NCBI GenBank assembly: GCA_035274845.1
Contig: DATENU010000022.1
Location: 124,001-188,000 of the forward strand
Source: Chthoniobacterales bacterium
Lineage (GTDB): Bacteria > Verrucomicrobiota > Verrucomicrobiia > Chthoniobacterales > UBA10450
Reading direction: 5' to 3'
DNA: 64,000 bases
Made by a program: the position numbers and the translations under genes. A model generated the notes under the pieces. The model worked only from the letters and a program-made list of their open reading frames with translations, ran no database searches and was not told where the DNA came from. Shown here one piece after another: positions 49,233 to 59,226 of this stretch; the stretch's first letter is position 1, and each line of letters begins with the position of its first letter.

Positions 49233-52199
49233 TTAATTGATTCCGTAGGCTTCGACCACGGCGATGCCGGTCGCGCCGCCCGAACCCTTCACAAGCGCGG
49301 TGTAATTCCCCGGCGGCAGGGCCCGGATAATTGCGCTTTCCACCGGGCTCGACGGAGCAAGCCCGCTATCGATCAGCGCCTGCTTGTTGTTCGACAGCTC
49401 CCAGTCGTCGTTCCCTTCTACCATGTTCCCGTTTCCATCGTGCAATTCCAGCGACGGATCCGCCAGTTTTCCAGCAATAGTCAGCGATGGCCCAATCGCG
49501 CGCACCACTACGTTTTGCGAGCTTTGACCCACCACGATCATTCCCGCGATCAGCACATTGTCGCCCGTCTCCACCAGCCCACGTGAGGAAATGTTGGCCA
49601 GCCTCGCGTTCCCAAACGGATCCACATCGTAAATCTGGACCACGCCGATGCCCGTCGTGTTGTTCGCTCCGCGCACGATCGCCGTGTAAGCCGCGCCGTT
49701 GGCCGGAAGGGTCGCCATGAGAGCGGATTCGAGAGCGTTGGACGGGGCCAGGCCCTTGTCGATGATATCCTGGGTGTGGCTGTTGGAAACCTGCCAATCG
49801 TCATTTTGATCGATCACCGCGCCCGCTGAATTGCGGAGCTCGAGCGTCGGATTCGCAAGCTGACCGGGCAATCCGATCGACGGGCCGATGGCACGGATGA
49901 TGACCGTCTTTGGCGTGGTCCCGGTGACAATGAATCCACCAATTAGTGCATTGTCACCTGTCCCGACCGACAGTCGCGTGGCGATGTTACCCAGCTGAGT
50001 CGGCGGCGCTGGACTCGGCGTTGCCGTCGGATTCGGTGTTGCGGTCGGGTTTGGAGTCGCCGTTGCGGTCGGATTCGGCGTCGCGGTTGCCGTCGGCACC
50101 GGAGTTGGGGTTGCAGTTGGCACGGGAGTCGCAGTCGGCGTGGCCGTCGGCGCTACGGTCGGAGTTGGGGTTGCCGTAGGCACTGGCGTAGCCGTCGGCG
50201 TCGCCGTTGGCACAGGGGTCGCGGTCGGCGTAGCCGTCGGCACCGGTGTGGCCGTCGGTGTAGGCGTCGGGCCCGCGGTCCCAGGAGCCATGATCGACAC
50301 CGTAATGGGCGAACCGGTCTTGAAAAATCCGATCGTCGCGGTCGTGGCCTGCGGCGGGGTGTTGGAATCGAACCGGAAATTATACATGGTGCCCCAGCGA
50401 ATCGCATTCGCGTTCTGGTTCACCGCAAACGTCTCGCTGCTCCAGGTGATGCTCGAGCTGTCTTGCACGTTACCCCATGCGGTATTGCTGTAGCCCGCGT
50501 CGCCCAGGGTGCCGTCATTGGCAATTCCAGGATGATTTGTCGGCGCATGGAAGCCCAGGTTGCTCAGGGTGGCTCCGCTGCCAAAGGCAACCGGCACCGC
50601 GAAAGACTGAATCGCGCGATCGAGGTTCTGATTGTACACGATGTACTCATAATGCCAGACCCCCGCCGACGGATTCGTCACGCGGTAACCGACGTATCCG
50701 ATCCCGTCGACTCCAGGCGCCGGCTCGATCTGATTGATCGTGACTCTCGTTTCTACAGCCTCGGCGGCGTGCGCCGCCCTCCAGGCGTTGATCGCAGGTT
50801 CCGTCCGCACCGTGGAAGCCGCTCCTGTGAAAGAGAAGGTGGTGGTACCCGTTACGGTAAACCGCCGGTAGGAAACGTTGTTCTTCATGTTGGCGTTGTT
50901 GACGCACTGACCGGGGTTCTGGCTGCACCAGAGAAATTCATGCGGCGTCACATATTGACCTTCGGCAAAATAGGTCGCTCCCACATTTTGCGTTGTGTCC
51001 AGGTCGCTGACCGCCACCAGGCAGCGGTGGGTCGTGCCCGTTTCGCTGTGACCCGAGTGGTTATTCGGGTTGGTGGCCGAATCGCCTCTGGGATAAACGC
51101 CCGTGAACGGGTTCACCCACGCGCGAGAACCCAGCCGGCTTTGCTGAGAATTTAAGCTGGCTGAATAAGGATCGGAACAACCTGAACCCAGATGCGAACC
51201 CCCCACTCCATTACAACCAAAGCCGCAAATGTTTTCAGTCAGGGCCGTGAAAGCGTGCTTTAGCCAGGATTGGCCGACCTGTTCGAAATGGTCGTTGTTG
51301 GTCGTCCCGCCACTCATCCGATACAAATTCTGCGGGATGACCGGATGGTCGTTGCTCGGCAACTGGAACCAATCCAAGTCCACCACGCCGTTATTACAGG
51401 AAGTCGTCGCGACACCGAGTCCGACAAAGCCGCCAGCGCTCCCAGCCTGCGTCATGCTCGGCAAATCTCCCACGATGACGTCCGGCCCGGGGGCCGTGCC
51501 GACCGAAGGAACGGACGGCTGATTGCTGTCGTGCCGCAGCGGCGGCATCACCGAGGATTGCACCGAACCGTCGACTACCTTGTCGATTTCGATCGGATAA
51601 ACCGAGGCCGCAATCGAAATGTTTCCCACGATCGCGCCCGCTTCCACGTTTGCGAGCTGCTGGGCGAATTCTTTCGAAACGAGAAGTCTCCCGGCGTCGA
51701 TCCGAAGGACATGCTGGGCCGCGTCGTAATTGTACTGGTGTCCATCAATATTGAAGAAAACGAAGCCCGTCCTGGCGTCGCGCACCACGAGATCGAAGCT
51801 TGCTTCCGAAGAAGCTTTTTCCACGACCAGCTGTTGGATGGAAGCCGTCAACGCCGCGGGAAGAGTCGCGGAATTCTGAGGCGTCAATGCCATCGCGCCG
51901 GGCTCTGGCCCGCGCAAGAGATCGTTCAGAACGATCATCGTGAAGAACGAATTTGGCGACACCGCGAAATGCAGGGTTTCCAACTGCGCTTTTTCCACCG
52001 AGGCGTCTCCGTTGAGCCGCTTCAGATCGAGATCCATCGCGACGCTCCCGTTCGCTACGATCATCCTCTCGAGAGTGCCGCTCGGCCCGGCCCCGTTTTC
52101 AGCGTTTTTGGCGGGGGATTTTGCGATTAAATCTCCCGAACTATTGCTGAAGAGCAAAAGCAATGGGACTATGACACAAGTAATGAATCTTTTTAGCAT
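49233..52199 (-). CDS. Secreted protein of unknown family with two C-terminal modules (paralogue)
   Basis: 988 residues from ATG 52199 ([20 protein letters not shown]). This start is chosen by alignment with the paralogue at 45.8 kb rather than the frame's first codon at 52244. It has the same domain order and motifs: [53 protein letters not shown] and [18 protein letters not shown]. The linker is of [16 protein letters not shown] type only, shorter than in the paralogue. The two modules end at VVEAYGIN. It probably has the same extracellular role as its paralogue. Confidence 0.85.
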   Translation of the reverse strand: MLKRFITCVIVPLLLLFSNSSGDLIAKSPAKNAENGAGPSGTLERMIVANGSVAMDLDLKRLNGDASVEKAQLETLHFAVSPNSFFTMIVLNDLLRGPEPGAMALTPQNSATLPAALTASIQQLVVEKASSEASFDLVVRDARTGFVFFNIDGHQYNYDAAQHVLRIDAGRLLVSKEFAQQLANVEAGAIVGNISIAASVYPIEIDKVVDGSVQSSVMPPLRHDSNQPSVPSVGTAPGPDVIVGDLPSMTQAGSAGGFVGLGVATTSCNNGVVDLDWFQLPSNDHPVIPQNLYRMSGGTTNNDHFEQVGQSWLKHAFTALTENICGFGCNGVGGSHLGSGCSDPYSASLNSQQSRLGSRAWVNPFTGVYPRGDSATNPNNHSGHSETGTTHRCLVAVSDLDTTQNVGATYFAEGQYVTPHEFLWCSQNPGQCVNNANMKNNVSYRRFTVTGTTTFSFTGAASTVRTEPAINAWRAAHAAEAVETRVTINQIEPAPGVDGIGYVGYRVTNPSAGVWHYEYIVYNQNLDRAIQSFAVPVAFGSGATLSNLGFHAPTNHPGIANDGTLGDAGYSNTAWGNVQDSSSITWSSETFAVNQNANAIRWGTMYNFRFDSNTPPQATTATIGFFKTGSPITVSIMAPGTAGPTPTPTATPVPTATPTATPVPTATPTATPVPTATPTPTVAPTATPTATPVPTATPTPVPTATATPNPTATATPNPTATPNPTATPSPAPPTQLGNIATRLSVGTGDNALIGGFIVTGTTPKTVIIRAIGPSIGLPGQLANPTLELRNSAGAVIDQNDDWQVSNSHTQDIIDKGLAPSNALESALMATLPANGAAYTAIVRGANNTTGIGVVQIYDVDPFGNARLANISSRGLVETGDNVLIAGMIVVGQSSQNVVVRAIGPSLTIAGKLADPSLELHDGNGNMVEGNDDWELSNNKQALIDSGLAPSSPVESAIIRALPPGNYTALVKGSGGATGIAVVEAYGIN
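50005..50275. repeat. Coding tandem repeat (TPTPTATP linker)
   Basis: Array of GTCGGCGTTGCAGTTGGCAC-type units encoding Thr/Pro/Ala/Val repeats of the paralogue at 49.2 kb. Antisense frames rich in Val/Gly/Ala over it are artefacts. Confidence 0.8.
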
Positions 52200-52336
52200 G
52201 GTGTGAACTCCAAAGCGCCCGAGGTGTCTCGGATTTCCTGCCATATGAGAGCACTTTTTGGGAAAAAATCCTCTCGAAAAAGTAACAGGTTCCGCGGTTG
52301 AAATGAGCGGCCGTTGCCGGGCGCGGCCCCCTCATT

Positions 52337-54220
52337 ATGAAAACTGGTTGTGAAGATCAAGCACTAAAAAAGCGGGGCCCGCGAATTTCCGGCCCGGCCC
52401 AGGTTTGGCCCCCCCGGATGCGCGCCTCCAAGACCAGCCGCTGGCGCGCCGCCGCCCTCATTCTGCTCAATCTTTTCATGATCGCCCACGTGATCCAGTG
52501 GCGAGTCACCGGCAGGACCGTTTCGCCGATCGAACCCTCGGAATCGATGCAAACCCTCCAGAACGGTGCGGTCAACGCCGGCTTTATCTTTTTCTCCATC
52601 GCCATCCTGGCCACGATCGTCTTCGGGCGCTACGTCTGCGGCTGGGGTTGCCACATCGTCGCCCTCCAGGACTTCTGCGCCTGGTTGCTCCAAAAGATCG
52701 GGCTCCGCCCCAAGCCGTTTCGCTCCCGGCTCCTGGTTTATGTGCCGCTCATCGCCGCATTATATATGTTCGTCTGGCCGACCACGTATAGGCTCCTCTT
52801 CAGCCCCGAACCCGGCCCCGCCATCCCCGCGTTCAGCAACCACCTCGTCACGGAAAATTTTTGGGCCACGTTTCCAACGGTCGCGGTCGCCATTCCGTTC
52901 CTGCTCATTTGTGGATTTCTCACCGTCTATTTTCTTGGGATGAAAGGCTTCTGCACTTACGCCTGCCCGTACGGCGGATTCTTTGCCCTGGCCGATACCC
53001 TCTCGCCGTTCCGGATTCGCGTGACCGACGCCTGCAATCAGTGCGGACATTGCACCGCCACCTGCACCTCGAACGTGCTGGTCCACGCTGAGGTAAAGGA
53101 ATACAAAATGGTGGTCGACCCGGGCTGCATGAAATGCATGGACTGCGTGAGCGTCTGTCCGAATGACGCGCTTTATGTCGGCTGGGGAAAACCGGCCGTC
53201 GCAGTCCGCAAATCGGACAAGATTCCCCGCCGCTATTCGCTTACCTGGCCGGAGGAAATTCTCGGAGCCCTCACTTTTTTCGGCAGCTTCATGGCGGTCC
53301 GCGGCGTGTACGGACTTGTGCCATTCCTGATGGCCCTGGGTTATGCCGCGGTCACAACCTTTCTGACTCTCACGATTTGGAAATTGATGACGCGCGAATC
53401 GCTCTCCTTTTACCGATTCGATTTGAAGGCTCTCGGGAAAATCAAAACCGCCGGACTCATGTTTCTTTCCCTCTCGATCATTTGGATTGGCCTTTGTCTC
53501 CACAGCGGCTGGGTTCGCTGGCACGAACACCAGGGCGACCAGGCCTTCCAACGATTGCAGGTTCCCGATGAGCTCGCCCTCGCCCAGGTCGATCCGGCCC
53601 CGTGGCTCACTCCGGAGGACCGTCGAAACGCCGAAGCGGGCCAAAAGTCGCTGACCGCGGCGGCCGACTACGGATTGTTCGTGAACCCCGACGCGCTGGC
53701 CAAGCTGGCCTGGTTCGACTACCTGCTCGGGAACGCGACCAAATCGGTTGAACGTTTGCGCCAGGCCGCCGATCACCAGAAAGACCAGGCCAAAGCGCTG
53801 AGTCTCTATTATCTCGGCACGATTCAAAACCGGCTGAGCCGTTACCCCGAGGCGCTCAAGAGTCTGGACGAGTCCTTGAAGGAACGGCCGGACTTATTGC
53901 TGGCCCGGCAGGAACGCGGCGAATCGCTCTGGCAATTGGGGAACAAGGAAGAAGCCGCCGCTACGTGGGCTGACGCAGTCCAACGCAACACGCATCTTTC
54001 CCTGGCCGGGAATTTCCTGGCGGGTGCCGAGCGCTCACTCGGCCGAACCGAAGACTCGGTCGCGCACGAAAAACAGGCGGACCAATCCACTCCGGACATT
54101 CCGGCCTACCATTGGATGCTCGGGCTGCGGTTGCAAAGCGTCGGCATGCCGGAACTCGCCCAAAAGCATTTCCAGCGAGCGGCCCAACTCGATCCCCGTT
54201 TCCGGGCCCGACCGAACTGA
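52337..54220 (+). CDS. NapH/NosR-type polyferredoxin membrane protein with TPR tail
   Basis: 627 residues. The N-terminal half has membrane helices (AAALILLNLFMIAHVIQW, FIFFSIAILATIVFG, LLVYVPLIAALYMFVW and a fourth near 180) and the Cys motifs GRYVCGWGCHI and TYACPYGGF seen in NapH/NosR/CcoG-type proteins. Two [4Fe-4S] clusters follow in CNQCGHCTATCTSNV and CMKCMDCVSVCP (about 240-290). After two more membrane helices, residues ~440-627 form TPR repeats (LSLYYLGTIQNRLSRYPEAL and YHWMLGLRLQSVGMPELAQK). It likely passes electrons across the membrane, with the TPR part docking a partner. It is the only plus-strand gene in the surface-protein locus. NosR or CcoG itself is not implied. Confidence 0.85.
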   Translation: MKTGCEDQALKKRGPRISGPAQVWPPRMRASKTSRWRAAALILLNLFMIAHVIQWRVTGRTVSPIEPSESMQTLQNGAVNAGFIFFSIAILATIVFGRYVCGWGCHIVALQDFCAWLLQKIGLRPKPFRSRLLVYVPLIAALYMFVWPTTYRLLFSPEPGPAIPAFSNHLVTENFWATFPTVAVAIPFLLICGFLTVYFLGMKGFCTYACPYGGFFALADTLSPFRIRVTDACNQCGHCTATCTSNVLVHAEVKEYKMVVDPGCMKCMDCVSVCPNDALYVGWGKPAVAVRKSDKIPRRYSLTWPEEILGALTFFGSFMAVRGVYGLVPFLMALGYAAVTTFLTLTIWKLMTRESLSFYRFDLKALGKIKTAGLMFLSLSIIWIGLCLHSGWVRWHEHQGDQAFQRLQVPDELALAQVDPAPWLTPEDRRNAEAGQKSLTAAADYGLFVNPDALAKLAWFDYLLGNATKSVERLRQAADHQKDQAKALSLYYLGTIQNRLSRYPEALKSLDESLKERPDLLLARQERGESLWQLGNKEEAAATWADAVQRNTHLSLAGNFLAGAERSLGRTEDSVAHEKQADQSTPDIPAYHWMLGLRLQSVGMPELAQKHFQRAAQLDPRFRARPN

Positions 54221-54250
54221 TCGTTCGACCGGCGAGGACGATCACTGCGC

Positions 54251-57172
54251 CTACTGAATATTGTAAACTTCGACCAAGCCGACGCCGGTCGTGCGGCCAC
54301 TTCCGCGCACCACCGCCGTGTAGGCGCCGGGAGCAACGGTCTCGATCAGCGCCGCTTCTTCGTCGTGATTTGGAGCAAGGTTCGTGGCTTCGATCTCCGG
54401 ACGTTGGTCCGTTTTCCAGTTGTCGTTGGAGCGAATCACGGTCCCGCTCGAGTTCACCAGGTCCAGAGTCGGATTATCTAGAGAGTTTGGCACCCCAAAG
54501 TCCCCAAGCGTTGGCCCCAGTGCGCGCACCAGCACTTTGCTGCTGGTCCCATTGCTCGGGCTCACAATCAATCCCGCGATCATCACGTTGTCGTCCACGT
54601 CCACAAACCCGCGCGTGCTGATGTTCCCCAGTTTCGAAGCTGAACCTTGTTCGAGATCGAACAGTTCCACCAGGCCTACTCCGGTTTCCCCATTCTTCCC
54701 GCGAACGATCGCCGTGTAGCCCTGATTCGGCGTCAGTGTCGCGATGATCGCCGATTCGGCGTCCTTGTTTGGCGCCAGCCCGCTGTTCTGGATTTCGACC
54801 TGTTGCGGCGATAGTCGCCAATCGTCATTACTAGTGAGGAGTGTATTGCCTAGATAAAGCTCAAGAGTGGGATCTTGCAGGGCGCCCGGCACACCGAAGT
54901 CATTGAGGCTCGGCCCGATCGCTCGAATAATTACTTTCTTGTTCGCCGTCCCCGTGGCGATCATCCCACCGATAAGAACATTATTTCCACCGAGAACGCG
55001 AAGGCGGGTGGAGATATTGCCCAATGAACCGGGGGTAGCGGTAGGTACTGGAGTCGGTGTTGCCGAAGGAATTGGCGTCGCCGAAGGAGTTGCAGTCGGG
55101 GTCGGCGTCACGCTCGGACCGGGCGACGGAGTCGCAGTGGCAATTGGCGTCGGAGTTGGTGTAGGTGCCCCCATTGGTTTGCGCCAGACGCCCTCCCGAA
55201 ACGTCCCGGCAAACAGGTAAGCATTATCGGCGGCCGATGCTTCAACATCGGGTATTGAGCATTGCGGAAATCCTTCATTAACGGCGGTCCAGGTCGCACC
55301 GCTATCGGTGGATAACCACATTCCTGCCGCATCGCCGGCGAATATGGCGCCGCCTCTAAACGTATAAGTGAAGATGCCGCAACCAAACGGACAGTTCCCG
55401 GGTGGATCACTAAAAGTCCAGCTTTCCCCGAAATCCGTTGAGTAAAAAGCGGCAAACAGGCCACCTGCGAGCACATTGCTTCCATTTGCCGCGAGACGCT
55501 CAATATCCACATTGAGGGCCTGTCTTTGCGTCCAGGTAACGCCTCCATCGGTGGATTTGTACAAACCTTTGACTGAAGAGCTCTGCCCAAACACTCCGGC
55601 ATAAGCAAGAGCACTTCCATCCGATGCAACCGCAGTCACGGCAGTAGGAGTGACAGGCAAGTTGGCCTGATGCCAGGTGCTGCCGTCGTCGGATGAATAA
55701 AAGATGCCAGCTAGACTTTCTGACACGGAAAACTCGACATTCACCGCTGCGACAATATTACCACCACTCACCGTCATAGAGTATGCCGTCACCTTTATGT
55801 TCGGCGGAAAGCCATTCAGCATTCTCTGAAACGTCGCACCGCCGTCGGTCGATTTGTAAATACCCCCGAGTGCTCCAGCAAAGAGCGCGTTATCCTTTAT
55901 GCAGAAGGTCAAAACCAGCTCTTGAGCGAGGAGGCTGTTATTCGGATCAACTTTTGTCCAAGTACCTCCATGATCACTTGAACGATAAATGCCGTCTCCC
56001 TCCGTTGCTGCGAAGAGGTCCGCTCCAAAAGAAATCAGACTGCGGATAGTTTTAGCGACCGGCAGGCCTGCGGCAGCGGGGTCCCAACTCGCCCCACCGT
56101 TCGTGCTCCGGTAGATTCCTGCTGCCTCCGCGGGCGTGCTGGCAAAAAGAGTGGTCCCATCATAGAGCAACGCTTCGATAACTCCGTGGCCCAGGCCGGC
56201 ACTGACGTCGCTCCAGGTTGCCCCGAAATCAATAGATTTGAAAACCTTACTGGTGGCACCGAGATAAATCGTGCTGCCATTCGCAGAAAAAGAAACCGCT
56301 CCGCCTGAAAACGTTTCAAAATTCCAGGTCGCGCCGTTATCCGTTGAAGTATGAAATCCTCCTGTCCCGGCTGCGCCAAACAACTTCGTGCCGACTTTGG
56401 CAAAGGAACTGACGCCGGTCAGGGCAAACTGCTCCACGAGGTCCCAGGTAGCTCCGTCATCGATTGATCGCCAGATAAAATTGCTCTCCGCCACAATGAT
56501 CGCGTCGTCGCTGACGATGGATTTGCCTGGCCGTGTTATGATGGAAGGAACTACCTGCCAGGTATTTCCATTATCGGTTGATCGCGCGACACCGCTGTCA
56601 TTAGGAAGGGCAGAGAAAAATGCCCAGACAGTGCCTCCTTTGATTGCGAAGGAATTGACTCCGTTGCCGGCCAGTCCGGTCGTCGCGCTCCAAGTCGCTC
56701 CGTTATCCGTAGACCGGAAAACATTTTGCAAACTGGGACATTCGTTTCGGGTAGCAACTAACAGGTTGGTTCCGGAGAAAATTATGTCGCTGACTTCGAC
56801 CCGCTCGATGCCGGCATTTGCCGCCACCCAGCTCAAACCGTTATCGGTCGATTTGTATACTCCCTGGGACTTAGTTCCTGCATAGACAATGTTATTAACC
56901 TTGAAGATCACGTTTGTCTCTATGCCAAGCGGGCCGGCGGTTTTTTCCCAGGGTGCCGCACCAGCCATGCCGGAGATATTCTGGGGAGCGCCCGAGGCGG
57001 CAGGCGCCCTGCCGAGCGCAAGAATCGGAACCGAAAGGATCGCGGCGGCAAGCACCAATCTGCGGAGGTACCGGACCGGCGAACTTCCAGACCTGGTTGC
57101 TTCGGCAACGAATCGTGGGCGGGAGTCCGATTCGATAGCTTTTTGGTGAACCGAGAAACGATTCTTTTTCAT
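54251..57172 (-). CDS. Secreted Asp-box beta-propeller protein with two C-terminal modules (second)
   Basis: About 973 residues from ATG 57172; a GTG 9 bases upstream is also possible. The signal segment RRLVLAAAILSVPILALG lies behind a ~40-residue basic start. More than a dozen Asp-box-like repeats fill ~70-690 (GVYKSTDNGLSWVAANAG, VFRSTDNGATWSATTGL, GIYKSTDGGATFQRM and GLYKSTDGGVTWTQR), consistent with Ycf48/sortilin-type propellers. A TPTPTPIATATPSP linker follows. The paired module is the second group ([54 protein letters not shown] and last VEVYNIQ). It is a relative in design, not in module subtype, of the propeller at 32.8 kb. Role likely binding. Confidence 0.85.
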   Translation of the reverse strand: MKKNRFSVHQKAIESDSRPRFVAEATRSGSSPVRYLRRLVLAAAILSVPILALGRAPAASGAPQNISGMAGAAPWEKTAGPLGIETNVIFKVNNIVYAGTKSQGVYKSTDNGLSWVAANAGIERVEVSDIIFSGTNLLVATRNECPSLQNVFRSTDNGATWSATTGLAGNGVNSFAIKGGTVWAFFSALPNDSGVARSTDNGNTWQVVPSIITRPGKSIVSDDAIIVAESNFIWRSIDDGATWDLVEQFALTGVSSFAKVGTKLFGAAGTGGFHTSTDNGATWNFETFSGGAVSFSANGSTIYLGATSKVFKSIDFGATWSDVSAGLGHGVIEALLYDGTTLFASTPAEAAGIYRSTNGGASWDPAAAGLPVAKTIRSLISFGADLFAATEGDGIYRSSDHGGTWTKVDPNNSLLAQELVLTFCIKDNALFAGALGGIYKSTDGGATFQRMLNGFPPNIKVTAYSMTVSGGNIVAAVNVEFSVSESLAGIFYSSDDGSTWHQANLPVTPTAVTAVASDGSALAYAGVFGQSSSVKGLYKSTDGGVTWTQRQALNVDIERLAANGSNVLAGGLFAAFYSTDFGESWTFSDPPGNCPFGCGIFTYTFRGGAIFAGDAAGMWLSTDSGATWTAVNEGFPQCSIPDVEASAADNAYLFAGTFREGVWRKPMGAPTPTPTPIATATPSPGPSVTPTPTATPSATPIPSATPTPVPTATPGSLGNISTRLRVLGGNNVLIGGMIATGTANKKVIIRAIGPSLNDFGVPGALQDPTLELYLGNTLLTSNDDWRLSPQQVEIQNSGLAPNKDAESAIIATLTPNQGYTAIVRGKNGETGVGLVELFDLEQGSASKLGNISTRGFVDVDDNVMIAGLIVSPSNGTSSKVLVRALGPTLGDFGVPNSLDNPTLDLVNSSGTVIRSNDNWKTDQRPEIEATNLAPNHDEEAALIETVAPGAYTAVVRGSGRTTGVGLVEVYNIQ
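55030..55165. repeat. Coding tandem repeat (Thr/Pro linker)
   Basis: Short array encoding the TPTPTPIATATPSP linker of the propeller at 54.3 kb, built of GGAGTCGGTGTTGCCGAAGG-type units. Confidence 0.7.
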
Positions 57173-57424
57173 AAAATTCACGCTTCAGTGCGCTAAAGAA
57201 TCGTTTGAAACCACCTGCGCGATGGTCAGCCTCTCAACTCCTCCCAATCTGATTGTTAACAGAATTGTTACTTTTCAGGTTTCTCGCGTTCGGACAGCAG
57301 GACTGCTGTGTCGATCAACGACCAGTCGCTGTTTCCGGATCTGAAGCAATAACAGGCCTTAGTCCCGCCTGGTTCGCTCGAGGAGCGGTTTCCCACCAGG
57401 CGCGGCTGGGCTATCGATCACCGC

Positions 57425-59143
57425 CTACGGAATATTGTAAGCTTCGATGAGGCCAACGCCGGTCGTCCGTCCGTTCCCGCGGACAACCGCCGTGTACGCA
57501 CCGGGCGGGACGGTTTGCACCAGCGCTGCTTCTTCGTTATGGCTCGGTGCAAGGTTCGCCGCTTCAATCTCCGATTGTTGCGAATCCCTCCAGTTGTCGT
57601 TAGAGCGAATCACGGTTCCGCTCGCATTCACCAAGTCGAGCGTCGGATCTGCCAGAAAGCCTTGCACTCCAAAGTCGCCAAGCGTTGGCCCCAACGCGCG
57701 GACCAATACTTTGGTGCTCGTTCCATTGCTCGGGCTCACGATCAATCCCGCGATCATCACGTTGTCGTCCACATCCACGAACCCTCGCGTGCTGATGTTC
57801 CCGAGCTTCGAACCTGACCCCTGTTCCAGGTCGAACGCTTCCACTACCCCGACGCCAGTGGTGCCATCTTTGCCGCGCACGATTGCCGTGTAACCTTGGT
57901 TCGGCGTCAGGGTCGCGATGATCGCCGACTCAGCATCCTTGCCTGGCGCGAGGCCGCTGTTCTGGATCTCGGCCTGCTGCGGCGATTGCCGCCAGTTATC
58001 GTTACTGGCGATGAGTGTGCTGCCCTGATAAAGCTCCAGGGTCGGGTCCTGCAAGGCTCCCGGTACACCAAAGTCCGTGAGTGTAGGACCAATCGCCCGG
58101 ATGATTACCTTTTTGTTCGCGGTCCCCGTCGCAATCATCCCACCGATCAGAGCGTTGTCTCCACCCAGCACCCGAAGACGGGTCGAGATGTTTCCTAATG
58201 AGCCCGGTGTTGCTGTTGGAGTTGGACTCGGAGTTGCCGTCGGCGTTGGGGTTGGTGTGCTTGTCGGTGTCGCCGTTGCGGTCGGCGTCGGATTCGGCGT
58301 TGCCGTCGAAGTCGCAGTCGGGGTAGGCGTAGCCGTCGGGATTGGTGTGGCGGTTGGGGATGGGGTCGGCGTCGGCGTTGCTGCGAGCGTGCTGATTGTG
58401 AAACCTGTGTCTTTCACCAAGGTCGCGTAACCGGGACCGATATCGGCATCACCGGACGCCGCTCCGGCAACGCGCACGAAAGCCAGGTCGCAGGTGTAGT
58501 TGGTTCCGGCCTGAAGACTTCCCGCCGGCAGCGTATAGGAGGTCTGCGTCGCTGGGAACGGGCTCAGGTTTACGCCCGAATTGCGAATCGCGAACTCGAT
58601 CACGTCGGTGGCCTGCGCGTTCGCAAATGCATTCCAGGTGAAGGTGTAGTCCAGCGAGGGATCGAGCACCAGGACGCCGCCCTGCCAGTCACTCGCCGGC
58701 ACCGTCAGTATGGGTGTCGTAGGATAACTGAATGGAAAAAGGAAAACCGAGCGCGAAAAAATTCCGGCGCTGGTGTCGATGTTGACCGTGAAGTTGCCGC
58801 TTTGATAAGCCGCGTCCAATTGCGCTTGCGTCGCAAAAGTATCGAGAATGGAGAAATCGCCGGTTCCCGTCACCGCAGCGTAAGTGCGGGGACTGGAGGT
58901 CCCGGTAAACGTCAAGGTGGCGCTGTTGATCGTGGCGGTGCCCATGGTGATCAGCGATCCAAACTGGAATGGCTGCGCGGCATTGGCGACGGGAGCTGCT
59001 GAGCTGGTTTGCTGGAAGTTTTGTATTTTGCCGTGAAGGAAGCCCGCCACGTTTTGCGCAAAGCTCGTGACGGTAGAAATGTTCAGGGCGAGAACGAGAA
59101 GCGTCCAACGCGCGAAGGAAGAATGCGGCGAGCGGGATTTCAC
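57425..59143 (-). CDS. Secreted protein with two C-terminal modules, unknown N-terminus
   Basis: 572 residues. The signal peptide includes WTLLVLALNISTVTSFAQ. Residues ~35-255 are beta-rich and contain a Ser/Thr-rich strand repeat (NSATLTFTGTSSPRTYAAVT) and WQGGVLVLDPSLDYTFTWNA, resembling an Ig or fibronectin-type fold, without a catalytic motif I can name. A TPTPTATP linker (about 255-315) leads to the paired module, second group: [40 protein letters not shown], ending LIEAYNIP. It is the smallest complete member of the array. Confidence 0.75.
   Translation of the reverse strand: MKSRSPHSSFARWTLLVLALNISTVTSFAQNVAGFLHGKIQNFQQTSSAAPVANAAQPFQFGSLITMGTATINSATLTFTGTSSPRTYAAVTGTGDFSILDTFATQAQLDAAYQSGNFTVNIDTSAGIFSRSVFLFPFSYPTTPILTVPASDWQGGVLVLDPSLDYTFTWNAFANAQATDVIEFAIRNSGVNLSPFPATQTSYTLPAGSLQAGTNYTCDLAFVRVAGAASGDADIGPGYATLVKDTGFTISTLAATPTPTPSPTATPIPTATPTPTATSTATPNPTPTATATPTSTPTPTPTATPSPTPTATPGSLGNISTRLRVLGGDNALIGGMIATGTANKKVIIRAIGPTLTDFGVPGALQDPTLELYQGSTLIASNDNWRQSPQQAEIQNSGLAPGKDAESAIIATLTPNQGYTAIVRGKDGTTGVGVVEAFDLEQGSGSKLGNISTRGFVDVDDNVMIAGLIVSPSNGTSTKVLVRALGPTLGDFGVQGFLADPTLDLVNASGTVIRSNDNWRDSQQSEIEAANLAPSHNEEAALVQTVPPGAYTAVVRGNGRTTGVGLIEAYNIP
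58200..58385. repeat. Coding tandem repeat (TPTPTATP linker)
   Basis: Array of GTCGGCGTTGGGGTTGGTGT-type units encoding the linker of the 57.4-kb protein. Confidence 0.75.
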
Positions 59144-59226
59144 GCTCGCTTCATAGCAAATCGGAGGCGCGATTCCAATCGTTTGTTGGCCCCTTCATTA
59201 CGAACCTCGCTCTGGCCGCCAAGACG

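Larger units (their letters stand above)
45656..52199. repeat. Tandem gene duplication, about 3.4 kb unit
   Basis: The two unknown-family genes at 45806-49012 and 49233-52199 are close paralogues over their full length. The duplication also covers the 3' flanks: 45656-45740 and 49050-49130 share GAATGAAT, a CCGACAGTAG-like and a GGCAAGATTTTATTG-like string. Both flanks also have a GCGATCA...GTGATCGC hairpin before the stop codon. The unit is therefore gene plus about 170 bases of downstream DNA. Confidence 0.8.

Noticed and set aside
52337..54220. Naming the polyferredoxin nosR, napH or ccoG
   Set aside because: It has the shared Cys motifs but a TPR tail and no matching neighbours, so a specific name is not justified.
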